This document shows, piece after piece, positions 42,668 to 51,238 of a stretch of DNA of 64,000 nucleotides. Source of the DNA: Chryseobacterium sp. OSA05B (lineage in GTDB: Bacteria; Bacteroidota; Bacteroidia; Flavobacteriales; Weeksellaceae). The position numbers and the translations under genes were made by a program. Under the pieces are notes generated by a model. That model worked only from the letters and a program-made list of their open reading frames with translations. It was not told where the DNA came from and did not search any database. Each line of letters begins with the position of its first letter. Within the stretch, counting starts at the first letter, position 1. The DNA is taken from the NCBI RefSeq assembly GCF_019970065.1, contig NZ_JAHXYH010000002.1, positions 310,001 through 374,000 of the forward strand, in the 5' to 3' direction.

Positions 42668-43552
42668 TTAAATAAAATTTTCGATTGATTGATATCGGGG
42701 ATTCCAGCCCAATTCTCTTTTTGCTTTGTCTGAATTACACAGACTATTGGAGGCAAATCCAAAATATCCGCCTGCCGGACCAAAAGTATTCACGGCTTCC
42801 TGTACGCTGACAGACTGTGCCGGTTGTAAATTATAGTGTCTGCTTATATTCTCCGCCAGATTTCTGATCGTTGAAGATCCGTTTTCCGCATAGTAAAGAG
42901 AGCCTGCCTTTGCTTTTTCAAGTGCAAGTACATAGAGATCTGCCAAGTCTTCAATATGCAGATTAGACCATACATTTTCACCTTTTCCAAAATAAACTCC
43001 AAACCGTTTTTCTTTAGAGAAATTGATTAAAGCCGGAAGCTGAATGCTATCCTTTTTCAGTCCCAGACCTTCTCCGTAAACCATTGTGGGTACAATAACA
43101 ATACTTCTTATATCTTTTTTAGCAGACTGAAGAACATAATTGTTGATCAATACCCTTGAAGCCATTTCCAGTCTTGGATGTAAAGGAATATCTTCAGTAT
43201 AAACAAAATCACTTTTTTCCCCATTTTCTTTTCCTCCAAATATGGCGGAACCTGAAGTGAAAATAAATGTTTTGCCAGTCCCCTCCAATGCATTGATCAT
43301 ACTGTCTGCTGCAAAGGCGTCATCAGCAGAATCTGCTGTGTGGATAATGGCATCAGCCTGGGAAATCGCAGCTTCCAAAACGGCTTCATCATGGATATTC
43401 CCTATAATGGGTTCAATTCCCAATGGCTTAAGCTTTTCTGCCGAATCTTCATTACGGACAAGTCCTGATACCCTATAGTTTTTGTCTAATAACTTTTTGG
43501 CAACAGTACCACCGATATAACCGGTAATTCCTGTAATAAATACCCTTTTCAT
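42668..43552 (-). CDS. NAD-dependent epimerase/dehydratase family protein
   Basis: 294 residues, extended/atypical SDR. N-terminal cofactor site VFITGITGYIGGTVAKKLL, GNIHDEAVLEAAISQADAII, substrate pocket region TMVYGEGLG and SLYYAENGSS. The classic YxxxK is not clear, which points to an atypical SDR that may use NADPH to reduce quinones or bind a metabolite. It lies one base from mdaB and two from the YgiN-like gene within one operon. Confidence 0.85.
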   Translation of the reverse strand: MKRVFITGITGYIGGTVAKKLLDKNYRVSGLVRNEDSAEKLKPLGIEPIIGNIHDEAVLEAAISQADAIIHTADSADDAFAADSMINALEGTGKTFIFTSGSAIFGGKENGEKSDFVYTEDIPLHPRLEMASRVLINNYVLQSAKKDIRSIVIVPTMVYGEGLGLKKDSIQLPALINFSKEKRFGVYFGKGENVWSNLHIEDLADLYVLALEKAKAGSLYYAENGSSTIRNLAENISRHYNLQPAQSVSVQEAVNTFGPAGGYFGFASNSLCNSDKAKRELGWNPRYQSIENFI

Positions 43553-43553
43553 G

Positions 43554-44168
43554 TTAAGCTAACTGTGGTTTTAGTTCCTGTGCAAAAACTTGTTCAAGAT
43601 GTTCTCTGTAAAGCTTCATATCACGTTCTATATTGGCATTTTTCTCTACATCATGGAAGTGAAAACTTTCCATTTTTTCTAAGGAAACGAAGGCATTCAT
43701 TCTGTGGAAACCAAATAAAGGCCCATTATCTACACTTGTTTCATTGAAGAACTCTCCGGGAATCGTAAAAGCTGTTTCAGGAGCATTCCAACTGGTCGTT
43801 ACCATATATTTTCTTCCGCCAAGCATTCCTCCTGTTCCGTAATTGATTTCCGGATTTTCTGCATTTCTTCCGTCACTCATATAGATTCCTTTCGCATGAC
43901 CAGCTGTGAAAACTTCGTCGATATATTTCTTAAGACCGTTGGGAAGCTGGAACCACCATATCGGAGTGTGGTAGATGATAAAATCTGCCCATACAAATTT
44001 CTTAACCTCTTCATCTTTGTCGAATCCTTCTGAAACCTGAGTAGTTTTTACTTCTATATTTTCGAATTTATTCAATACTTCCAAAGTATTCTGAGCGATG
44101 GTATCGTTATATTTTCCTCCGGAATGTCCGAAGTTCTGTCCTCCGTTAATGATCAATACTTTTTTCAT
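43554..44168 (-). CDS. mdaB: NADPH:quinone reductase MdaB
   Basis: 204 residues of flavodoxin-like fold, closely patterned on E. coli MdaB: VLIINGGQNFGHSGGKYNDT, FVWADFIIYHTPIWWFQLPN, KKYIDEVFTAGHAKGIYMSD, YGTGGMLGGRKYMVTTSWNA and LFGFHRMNAFVSLE. An FAD enzyme that reduces quinones by two electrons, limiting semiquinone formation. First gene of mdaB-epimerase-YgiN-DJ-1 operon. A TAACTTTG -7 box on the minus strand (44198-44205) is covered by a palindrome. Confidence 0.92.
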   Translation of the reverse strand: MKKVLIINGGQNFGHSGGKYNDTIAQNTLEVLNKFENIEVKTTQVSEGFDKDEEVKKFVWADFIIYHTPIWWFQLPNGLKKYIDEVFTAGHAKGIYMSDGRNAENPEINYGTGGMLGGRKYMVTTSWNAPETAFTIPGEFFNETSVDNGPLFGFHRMNAFVSLEKMESFHFHDVEKNANIERDMKLYREHLEQVFAQELKPQLA

Positions 44169-44195
44169 TTGTTTATGATTGTTTAAATTTTATGA

Positions 44196-44212
44196 TGCAA
44201 AGTTAGTTTGCA
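44196..44212. promoter_or_regulatory. Operator-like palindrome on the mdaB promoter
   Basis: TGCAAA (44196-44201) and TTTGCA (44207-44212) with a 5-base centre overlap the minus-strand -7 box TAACTTTG, positioned for repression of the quinone-detoxification operon. Confidence 0.5.
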
Positions 44213-44359
44213 ACATTGTATAATAAAAATAGCATGAATTATATCTAAGTATTATAATACTGATAGTTTAAATTTTGTCATTCATGTGAAATGTCATACC
44301 GTTTATTGATTCCATTGTCACGACTCTGCTGTAAATTTGTTATGATTATTAGAGTGGAT

Positions 44360-45106
44360 ATGATACAGATTGCGGTTTTTAGTGATGTGCATGGAAATCT
44401 TCCTGCGCTGAATGCAGTGTTGGAGGATATAGATAAAAGAGGGATTCAGCAGAAATTCTGTCTGGGAGATCTGGTAGATTTTGCTCCCTGGGGAAATGAA
44501 GTCACAGAAAAGATCAAAGATCTGAATATTCCTTGTCTGATGGGGAATCATGATGAAAGAATTGCTTTTGATATTCCCGTGGTTCCTTTATCAAAACATT
44601 CAAAGGAAGAAACGGAGGCCAGATTTATTGCGATTGATCATTCCAAAAGACATATTACAGAGGAGAATAAAAGCTTTTTATCCGAACTTCCTTTCCATTT
44701 AAAATTAAACTATAAAATAGGGAAGAAGCATTGGAATATTCAGCTTGTGCATTCAAGTCTGTCCAGTAATGATACCTATTTGTATGAATCGGAGAATGAT
44801 GAGCTTTTTGCAGCTATGCTCAAGGAGTCTCAATCCGATATCGTTGTCATGGGCCATACCCATTTATCATTTACAAAATCTTTTGAAAATAATAAATGGG
44901 CCATAAACTGTGGCTCTGTAGGCCGTTCGAAAGAAGAAAACCGTCTGGCTTCTTATCTCGTTTTAACGATGAATGAAGAACAGATTATTCCAGAAATTAT
45001 ACAGATCGCTTACCCGCTTGAAGAAACCGTTCACGCCATAGAAGAGAGCAGAATTCCGAATTATTATGCTGATTTTTTAAGAAATGAAAAAGCTTTGATG
45101 CTCTAA
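44360..45106 (+). CDS. Calcineurin-like metallophosphoesterase
   Basis: 248 residues from the ATG at 44360 (MIQIAVFSDVHGNLPALNAV); upstream ATGs at 44342 and 44291 would add unstructured residues, and a TAAATTTG -7 box at about 44333-44340 lies just before. All metal motifs are present: DVHG, FCLGDLVDFAP, MGNHDERI, VHSSLSS and VMGHTHLSF. Resembles the YfcE/serine-threonine-phosphatase-like group of cytoplasmic phosphodiesterases or phosphatases. Substrate unknown. Followed by a strong terminator. Confidence 0.9.
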   Translation: MIQIAVFSDVHGNLPALNAVLEDIDKRGIQQKFCLGDLVDFAPWGNEVTEKIKDLNIPCLMGNHDERIAFDIPVVPLSKHSKEETEARFIAIDHSKRHITEENKSFLSELPFHLKLNYKIGKKHWNIQLVHSSLSSNDTYLYESENDELFAAMLKESQSDIVVMGHTHLSFTKSFENNKWAINCGSVGRSKEENRLASYLVLTMNEEQIIPEIIQIAYPLEETVHAIEESRIPNYYADFLRNEKALML

Positions 45107-45179
45107 AATATTTTCCGAAATAAATACAAATTGTTGATTTTTAGTATTTTGTAAATAGTCGAACGTTGGTTTACAGAAG

Positions 45180-45221
45180 GTCGAACTCATTTTATCCGTT
45201 AAAATCAGTTCGACTTTTTTT
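45180..45221 (+). terminator. Terminator after the metallophosphoesterase gene
   Basis: GTCGAACT (45180-45187)/AGTTCGAC (45207-45214) with an inner ATTTTA/TTAAAAT stem, then seven T. An extra GTCGAAC copy lies at 45158, which could allow an alternative fold. Confidence 0.85.
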
Positions 45222-45284
45222 ATCCGGACTTTTCTGAAAATTTTCTGATTCATCTTTGCATCAGATTATTAAAATTTAGAAATC

Positions 45285-46217
45285 ATGAAAAAAACAGCCC
45301 TGTTTATTCTTTTACTTTTATCAGTATTTTGTTTAGCACAAGCCGTAAAAGTTGATACTATTCTCACTCCCGAAATTGGCGGAATAAAACAAGTCATCGA
45401 AATTAAAACCGATGATTCCAATAAGCCGATACTTCTGTTTTTATCAGGAGGCCCCGGAAGCTCAATGATGAAAAATGCGGATTCTTTTACGCATATTTTA
45501 AAAAATAAATTCACCATTGTTCAATGGGATCAGAGAGATGCAGGAAAAACACTGGCATTAAACCCCTCTCCGGTTCAGCCATCCGTTGAGCTGATGGGTA
45601 AAGATACCTTTGAAGTGATCAGTTTTCTTAGAAGGAAGCTAAAGCAGGAGAAAGTATACTTGTTGGGAAGTTCGTGGGGAAATGCTTTAGGATTTTACAT
45701 TGTTAGAAATCATCCTGAGCTTCTGCATGCTTATTTTGCAGTCAATCCTGTGATCAGTCAGCTGGCCAGTGAAAAGGAACTGCTTACAATTCTGAAAAAT
45801 CATTTTAAAGAAGATCCTGTTGCCAGCAAAGAATTGGCGAGCGTGCATATTCCGTTTACGATAGATGAAGACCTGTTTTATCTTAGAAAATGGCTTTTTT
45901 ATAAAGACGGTAAAAAAAATGTCACCAGTGATGAATTCAAAAAAGGTTTTCTTCAGTGGTCCAAAACATGGTCACCAGCCTGGAATGAAGTCATGAAAAT
46001 AGATTTACCGAAGACTTTAAAGAAAGTGAACTGTCCGATCTATTTTTTCGTAGGGAAAAACGATATCCAAACTTCTACCGCCATTACAAAACAATATTTT
46101 GAGAAGGTAAAAGCACCTAAGAAAGACCTGTTTTTATTTGAAAACTCAGGACATCAGATCCATAAGGACGAGCCGGAACTATTTCAAAATAGAATCATGA
46201 AAACATTAGAGTATTAA
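45285..46217 (+). CDS. Exported alpha/beta hydrolase, proline iminopeptidase-like (S33)
   Basis: 310 residues with a signal peptide ending near FCLAQA. S33-type motifs: LLFLSGGPGSSMMKN (HGGPG-like oxyanion), IVQWDQRDAGKTLAL (DQRGxGxS-like), nucleophile elbow YLLGSSWGNALGF, acid YFFVGKNDIQT and base ENSGHQIHKDEP. Probably a periplasmic aminopeptidase or hydrolase. The serine hydrolase gene follows 23 bp later, with similar N-termini (MKKT...FLSVFCF), suggesting co-expression. Confidence 0.87.
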   Translation: MKKTALFILLLLSVFCLAQAVKVDTILTPEIGGIKQVIEIKTDDSNKPILLFLSGGPGSSMMKNADSFTHILKNKFTIVQWDQRDAGKTLALNPSPVQPSVELMGKDTFEVISFLRRKLKQEKVYLLGSSWGNALGFYIVRNHPELLHAYFAVNPVISQLASEKELLTILKNHFKEDPVASKELASVHIPFTIDEDLFYLRKWLFYKDGKKNVTSDEFKKGFLQWSKTWSPAWNEVMKIDLPKTLKKVNCPIYFFVGKNDIQTSTAITKQYFEKVKAPKKDLFLFENSGHQIHKDEPELFQNRIMKTLEY

Positions 46218-46240
46218 ATTCAAATTAAAGCGTAGAAACC

Positions 46241-47362
46241 ATGAAAAAAACAATTGTTTTTACTGTAACATTTCTCTCAGTATTTTGTTTTGGGCAACAG
46301 CCAATAAAAGAAACTGTCAATCTGAAATCAATAGTTGATCATGCCGTGAATAAGATGGTTGAAAAACCAGTGATTAACGCTGTGTCGATCGGAATTGTTT
46401 ACCAGGGGCAGGAATACATAGGGCATTATGGTGAATTGGAAAAAGGAAAATCCAACCTGCCGAATAATGAAACCATCTATGAGATCGGTTCCCTGGGTAA
46501 AACTTTAACCGGAACATTGGTGGCGAAAGCTGTTTTGGATAAAAAATTAAAGCTTGAAGACCCTGTTCAGAAATATTTATCTGAAGATTATCCTAACCTG
46601 GTTTTCAATGGTCATCCCGTTCTTATAAAGGATTTGGTGACTCACACAAGTGGCTTACCTAAAATGCTGCCTTTGGAAGTAAATGCGGTACTGAATGATT
46701 TCACGAATGAAAAAGCACCTGAGAATACCAATAATATCTTGAAAAACTATAAACAAAAAGATTTTTTAAGAGACCTTCACACCGTAAAACTGGATGCGGT
46801 ACCGGGACATAAATTTTCATATTCAAATGCCGGTATTGAACTTTTAAGTGCTGTTTTAGAAAAAGCTTATCATAAAAATTTTGAAGTTTTATTAAAAGAA
46901 TATTTTGCTGATAACCTTCAAATGAAGCATACGAAGATTAATTTATCAAAAAAAGAAGAGGCCCATCTTGCCGTAGGATATCATTGTGATTATAATGCCA
47001 TAGCTCCTGAATTAATATCATCACTTTGGGGGTCATCAGGTAACGTGAAAACAACGCTTCCGGACATGATGGAATACATAAAGTATCAATTAAAAAATAC
47101 TCCTGAAATAGCAGAATCGCATAAGCCTTTGGTTAAAATTGATGATACGTTCAGTTCAGGATATACGTGGAGAGTCATTACGGATGAAAAATTGGGAACT
47201 TTGTATAAGCATCATGGCGGCGTTTTTCGTGCACAATGCTTTATCTACGTCATACCAAAATATAATCTTGGCGTTTTTATTATAGCCAACCAAAGTGGCG
47301 TAAATACAGGAAAAGATATACAGAGTGTACTCGATGAAATATTTGGAAGTATATCATTATAA
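46241..47362 (+). CDS. Exported serine hydrolase, class C beta-lactamase-like
   Basis: 373 residues with a signal peptide (MKKTIVFTVTFLSVFCFGQ). Penicillin-binding-protein fold motifs: SxxK in YEIGSLGKTLTGTLV, YxN in KFSYSNAGIELL and HxG-type YKHHGGVFRAQ. Such proteins act as esterases, D-amino-acid peptidases or, rarely, beta-lactamases; class C resistance function cannot be assumed from these motifs. Last gene of the two-hydrolase unit. Confidence 0.88.
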   Translation: MKKTIVFTVTFLSVFCFGQQPIKETVNLKSIVDHAVNKMVEKPVINAVSIGIVYQGQEYIGHYGELEKGKSNLPNNETIYEIGSLGKTLTGTLVAKAVLDKKLKLEDPVQKYLSEDYPNLVFNGHPVLIKDLVTHTSGLPKMLPLEVNAVLNDFTNEKAPENTNNILKNYKQKDFLRDLHTVKLDAVPGHKFSYSNAGIELLSAVLEKAYHKNFEVLLKEYFADNLQMKHTKINLSKKEEAHLAVGYHCDYNAIAPELISSLWGSSGNVKTTLPDMMEYIKYQLKNTPEIAESHKPLVKIDDTFSSGYTWRVITDEKLGTLYKHHGGVFRAQCFIYVIPKYNLGVFIIANQSGVNTGKDIQSVLDEIFGSISL

Positions 47363-47406
47363 TAATTATTCCGTAACTTTGTATCAGAATATTAATAATT
47401 AAAGTT

Positions 47407-48324
47407 ATGGTCAATTTAGAATGGTACCGCACTTTTAAAGCGATATACAAAACCGGAACCCTCACGGGTGCAGCAGATTCCCTGTTTATTTCGCAGCCCG
47501 GAGTAAGTCTTCATTTAAGCTCACTGGAAGCTTATGTAGGCTATAAATTATTTGACAGGACAGGTCGAAAAATGATTCCCACCGAAAGAGGAAAGGTTTT
47601 ATTCAATGCCGTTTCTGAGCCGATTGGCAGGCTGGAAGATGTAGAGAAGAATTTTCAGAAATCCACGGAAAAACTGACGCCGACGATCAGTGTGGGAATG
47701 TGTTTTGAAACATTTCAGACCACTTTGGAACAGTACGTATCTACTTTACCTTTTAACCTGATTATCAGTTTCGGGCAGTATCCCGAAATGCTGGACCAGC
47801 TTGATAAAGGAATTTTAGATCTTATTATTACTCCGAAAAAAGGAGTTTCTCCCAATATCGAACATGAAGCATTTTCTTCCGAACAGATCATTCTGGTAGG
47901 TGGAAAAAATGTAGATACGGAAAGCTTTCAGGAAGTTGTACATAAAGGAGCCGAACATATCGAGGAATGGCTGAAACAGGAAAAATGGTATGGAACAACG
48001 GGAGACATGGAACATCTTTTTCAGTTCTGGATCATGAATTTTGGTCATAAGCCGAATTTCCGTCCGAATTATATTGTTCCCAATCTAAACTCAATTATCC
48101 GTTGTCTGAAAGGCGGAACCGGACTGGCTGTAGTTCCCGATTTTCTATGTAAAAATGAAATAGAAAACGGAGATCTTAAACTGATCTGGGAAGGTGAGAA
48201 AAAGCTGGAAAACACTTTGTATTTCGGTTGCAGAAAGAAAACCAATTATCAGTCAGAAATCGATCATATCAAAGGATTATTCAGAAAGGTCATGAGCAAG
48301 AAGGATCATGTCGCGCAGCTGTAA
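47407..48324 (+). CDS. LysR-family transcriptional regulator
   Basis: 305 residues. N-terminal winged HTH (EWYRTFKAIYKTGTLTGAAD, LFISQPGVSLHLSSLEAYVG, YKLFDRTGRKMIPTERG) and a periplasmic-binding-protein-like effector domain (PTISVGMCFETFQ ... GGTGLAVVPDFLC). Effector and targets unknown. A TAACTTTG -7 box lies at 47374-47381. The last 48 bp overlap the end of the convergent GNAT gene. Confidence 0.9.
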   Translation: MVNLEWYRTFKAIYKTGTLTGAADSLFISQPGVSLHLSSLEAYVGYKLFDRTGRKMIPTERGKVLFNAVSEPIGRLEDVEKNFQKSTEKLTPTISVGMCFETFQTTLEQYVSTLPFNLIISFGQYPEMLDQLDKGILDLIITPKKGVSPNIEHEAFSSEQIILVGGKNVDTESFQEVVHKGAEHIEEWLKQEKWYGTTGDMEHLFQFWIMNFGHKPNFRPNYIVPNLNSIIRCLKGGTGLAVVPDFLCKNEIENGDLKLIWEGEKKLENTLYFGCRKKTNYQSEIDHIKGLFRKVMSKKDHVAQL

Positions 48325-48744
48325 TCCGTTTTCATAAATAGGGAGTGGGTAATTTTCTATAAAAAAGTCTTTGCGTACTCCCTTTTTTGTAAAACCGTTC
48401 TTTTCATAGAATTTAATCTGCTGAAATCCTGTATCTGAGGTACCTACGACTAAAGTGGTATAGCCGCTTTCTTTCGCAATTACTTTAGTCCGATCCATAA
48501 GAAGACCACCGATTCCCTGACTTCTGTGGCTTTCAATAACAGCCATATTTTTAATTTCCAGCTCTGTGCTGCTGTTTGGGTACAAAGCGATCACTGCAAT
48601 ATCCCGAAGACCATTATCTAAAAGATAAATGTCAGAATTAAAAATGTACTGATCAATAGCATCAACTGTTTCATCCGCAAGCAGCAAAAGCTCATACGGA
48701 ATATCTGAAGCCGAATTTATCTTTCTAAGTGTAAATTTTGCCAT
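48277..48744 (-). CDS. GNAT-family N-acetyltransferase
   Basis: 155 residues. Acetyl-CoA-binding motif A: IKNMAVIESHRSQGIGGLLM (R/QxxGxG/A), then YTTLVVGTSDTGFQQIKFYE and KNGFTKKGVRKDFF. Cytoplasmic acyltransferase of unknown substrate. Its 3' end overlaps lysR by 48 bp in convergent orientation and its start lies 1 bp from the upstream GNAT gene stop, so the two GNATs form an operon. Confidence 0.87.
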   Translation of the reverse strand: MAKFTLRKINSASDIPYELLLLADETVDAIDQYIFNSDIYLLDNGLRDIAVIALYPNSSTELEIKNMAVIESHRSQGIGGLLMDRTKVIAKESGYTTLVVGTSDTGFQQIKFYEKNGFTKKGVRKDFFIENYPLPIYENGLQLRDMILLAHDLSE

Positions 48745-48745
48745 T

Positions 48746-49180
48746 CTAAAGACTCATATGAATAATAGGATAGTCTTTTCCTGAACCATCTTTTTCTGAT
48801 CTCCCGATCTGCGTGAACCCCATTTTCTCATAAAATCCTATGGCTTGTGGATTCTGTTCGTTGACGTCAACTTTAGTCAAACCCGTTATCTCTTTCATAA
48901 ATTTGTACAGTTTTTTGCCATATCCTTTTCCCCGTACTTCATTGTGGATGAAAAGCATCTCGAGATTGCCCTCAGCTACGGAAGCGAAACCTTCTGCCTG
49001 ACAATTTTCCAATAGTAAATAGACTTCCAGATGAGGAAGATATTCTCTCGGAATAACTTCTTTAAAATAGTTGAAATCCTCTTCAGCAAGGAAATCATGG
49101 GTCGCAAGTACAGCAGACTCCCATATCTCCATAATTCTTGGATAATCTTCTGCCTGTGCTAATCGGATTGAATGTGACAT
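48746..49180 (-). CDS. GNAT-family N-acetyltransferase
   Basis: 144 residues: SIRLAQAEDYPRIMEIWESA, LEMLFIHNEVRGKGYGKKLY (motif A with RGKGYG), then VNEQNPQAIGFYEKMGFTQI and the C-terminal GSGKDYPIIHM, similar to YjaB/PhnO-like acetyltransferases. The substrate is unknown. A TATTTTTG -7 box on the minus strand (49197-49204) lies 16 bases before the ATG, immediately next to a dispersed repeat tract. Confidence 0.88.
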   Translation of the reverse strand: MSHSIRLAQAEDYPRIMEIWESAVLATHDFLAEEDFNYFKEVIPREYLPHLEVYLLLENCQAEGFASVAEGNLEMLFIHNEVRGKGYGKKLYKFMKEITGLTKVDVNEQNPQAIGFYEKMGFTQIGRSEKDGSGKDYPIIHMSL

Positions 49181-49204
49181 TGTTTTGGATTTGGTGCAAA
49201 AATA

Positions 49205-49330
49205 GGGAATTAGAGACTAGAAATTAGAGGTTAGAAGTTAGAAAGTGGAGTATTGAGAAGAAGTAGGAATTCCGCTTCCTTGAAGGGGTGGATTTTTACG
49301 GAGCAAAAAGACGGGGTTAGTGTGAAAATA
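49205..49330. repeat. Dispersed intergenic repeat tract
   Basis: Starts with recurring words (TTAGAGACTAGAAATTAGAG, GTTAGAAGTTAGAAAG) and continues with AAGGGGTGGATTTTT ... GACGGGGTTAG (49282-49319), an inverted relative of the ACCACCCCGTC/CCACCCCTCC stretch at 41430-41470. The gap 49181-49426 holds no gene. Confidence 0.55.
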
Positions 49331-49426
49331 TACACAAAAACAGTAAAAATGGTAAGTAAGAATCCCGATTTTTTGTCGCAAATTTGTTAGGCTATACATT
49401 AATATTAAAATTGAAATTTAAAAATT

Positions 49427-50302
49427 ATGCAAAACAAAACATATACAGGACAGCCTGTAGTGACCCTAAATAATGGTGTGGACATCCCGGCCTTAGGCTT
49501 TGGAGTTTGGCAGATGGAGAATCTGGAAGAATGTGAAAGAGCGGTGGTAAAAGCGATCCAGACAGGATACAGAATGATCGATACAGCAGCCATCTACCAG
49601 AATGAAACGGCAGTAGGAAAGGCAGTGAAAGACAGTGGTGTCAGCAGAGATGAGCTGTTTATCACTTCAAAAGTCTGGGTGCAGGATCATGGTTACGAGC
49701 AGGCAAAAAAAGCATTTCAGAGAACATTGGACCGACTTCAGATGGGTTATCTGGATCTGTATCTGATCCACTGGCCTTATGGAGATTTTATCGGAACATG
49801 GAAAGCTTTGGAAGAATTATACAGTGAAGGAAAGATCAAAGCTATCGGAGTATGTAATTTTACTGTTGAAAAATTAGAAGAATTGAAAGCGAATTCAACG
49901 GTTTCTCCAGTGATCAACCAGATTGAGCTTCACCCGGTTTTCCAGCAGAAAGAACTTCAGGTGTACAACAGAGAAAACAACATCATCACACAGCCTTGGA
50001 GCCCTCTTGGAAACGGAAATGCAGATCTTCTGAACAATACTGAATTAAAAGCAATCGCTGAAAAATACAGTAAAACTGTAGCTCAGGTAATTTTAAGATG
50101 GCATCTCCAGGAAGGATTTGTAGTTATTCCAAAATCGGTGACACCTTCCAGAATTGAAGAAAACTTTAATGTTTTTGATTTCGAACTGAATGTAGATGAA
50201 ATGAATACGGTCCGCTCTTTAGATACCGGAAAAAGACTGTTCTTTGATCCGAAAGATTCGGAATGGGAAGAAAAAATGCTGAACGTTGTAGCAGATATTT
50301 AA
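49427..50302 (+). CDS. Aldo/keto reductase, 2,5-diketogluconate reductase type
   Basis: 291 residues, AKR5-like: TLNNGVDIPALGFGVWQM, GYRMIDTAAIYQNETAVGKA (catalytic Asp and Tyr), LFITSKVW (Lys), LYLIHWPYG (His), IGVCNFTVEKLEEL, QIELHPVFQQKEL and the NADPH-binding VVIPKSVTPSRIEENFNVFD. Reduces aldehydes or ketones with NADPH in the cytoplasm; physiological substrate unknown. Followed by a palindromic repeat that could end transcription. Confidence 0.93.
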   Translation: MQNKTYTGQPVVTLNNGVDIPALGFGVWQMENLEECERAVVKAIQTGYRMIDTAAIYQNETAVGKAVKDSGVSRDELFITSKVWVQDHGYEQAKKAFQRTLDRLQMGYLDLYLIHWPYGDFIGTWKALEELYSEGKIKAIGVCNFTVEKLEELKANSTVSPVINQIELHPVFQQKELQVYNRENNIITQPWSPLGNGNADLLNNTELKAIAEKYSKTVAQVILRWHLQEGFVVIPKSVTPSRIEENFNVFDFELNVDEMNTVRSLDTGKRLFFDPKDSEWEEKMLNVVADI

Positions 50303-50324
50303 CCGTATAGCTCAATATTAATGG

Positions 50325-50390
50325 TCCCGCAGATCAAACGGATAACACCGATTTTAATACAATCATGTTGAATCAGTTTAATCTGCGGGA
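50325..50390. repeat. Dispersed palindromic repeat, CCCGCAGATC family
   Basis: Ends are exact inverted repeats: TCCCGCAGAT (50325-50334) and ATCTGCGGGA (50381-50390). The left 30 bp match 32883-32912 closely, and related CGCAGAT...ATCTGCG ends occur at 52486-52540. T-rich sequence follows, so it may double as a terminator. Confidence 0.7.
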
Positions 50391-50415
50391 TATTTTTTAA
50401 TTTTAAATAAAAACG

Positions 50416-51123
50416 ATGACGGCAGCTCAATTTATAGAAAAGGTATCAACATTCAGAAATGAAAAAGAAATTGACAAGGTTGAAAAATTTTTCAAAGGAA
50501 ATGATGGTGTTACAAAGCATTTTGGAGTTAAATTCGGAGATGTTTTCACAACGGCAAAAGAATTTTCTTCAATGCCACTGGAGGAAATTAATATACTTCT
50601 GGACAGTGATTTCTATGAAGTGAGAATGGGAGGAGTAAGCATCATGGATTTTCAGGCTGGGAATAAAAAAACGTCTGAAGAAAGAAAAAAAGAGCTTTTT
50701 GATCTGTATTTAAATCGCCACGACCGGTTGAATAACTGGGATTTCGTAGACCGGGCAGCACGGAATATCATCGGTGAATATCTGATGGACAAACCAAGGA
50801 CTATTCTCTACAAGCTGGCTGAATCTGAAAATCCGTGGGAAAGAAGAACAGCGATAGTAAGCACTCATGCCTTTATCAGAAAAAATGATTTCGAAGATAC
50901 CTTTAAAATCGCTGAAATCCTTGTTCACGATCCCCATGAACTGGTCAACAAAGCAGTGGGAAGCTGGATCAGGGAAGCCGGAAAGAAAAATCCCAAAAGA
51001 TTGCTCAGCTTTCTTAATCAATATGTAGAAACAATGCCCGCTGCTACATTTTTCTATGCAGTAGAAAAGCTCGATCCGGACACGAAAAAGCATTATAAGG
51101 AACTCCGGAAGATGATAAGATAA
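50416..51123 (+). CDS. AlkD-like DNA alkylation repair protein
   Basis: 235 residues of HEAT-like helical repeats. Family motifs: FGVKFGDVFTTAKEFSSMPL, then YEVRMGGVSIMDFQ, NNWDFVDRAARNIIGEYLMD (catalytic-type Trp/Asp region), NPWERRTAIVSTHAFIRK and HELVNKAVGSWIREAGKKN. AlkD-type glycosylases excise bulky or positively charged alkylated bases. Monocistronic by position. Confidence 0.9.
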   Translation: MTAAQFIEKVSTFRNEKEIDKVEKFFKGNDGVTKHFGVKFGDVFTTAKEFSSMPLEEINILLDSDFYEVRMGGVSIMDFQAGNKKTSEERKKELFDLYLNRHDRLNNWDFVDRAARNIIGEYLMDKPRTILYKLAESENPWERRTAIVSTHAFIRKNDFEDTFKIAEILVHDPHELVNKAVGSWIREAGKKNPKRLLSFLNQYVETMPAATFFYAVEKLDPDTKKHYKELRKMIR

Positions 51124-51238
51124 GCTCTCCATTTTGTATTAATTTTGAGTCAAAGAGATAAAAAATACTTGACTGATATCATACTCATTTAAAGAAGGGT
51201 TTCATCAGTTTTTTGTAAATTTTAATAAAATAATTGTT

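Noticed and set aside
46241..47362. Antibiotic-resistance class C beta-lactamase
   Set aside because: SxxK, YSN and HxG motifs are shared with many esterases and peptidases; nothing specific for AmpC is visible.
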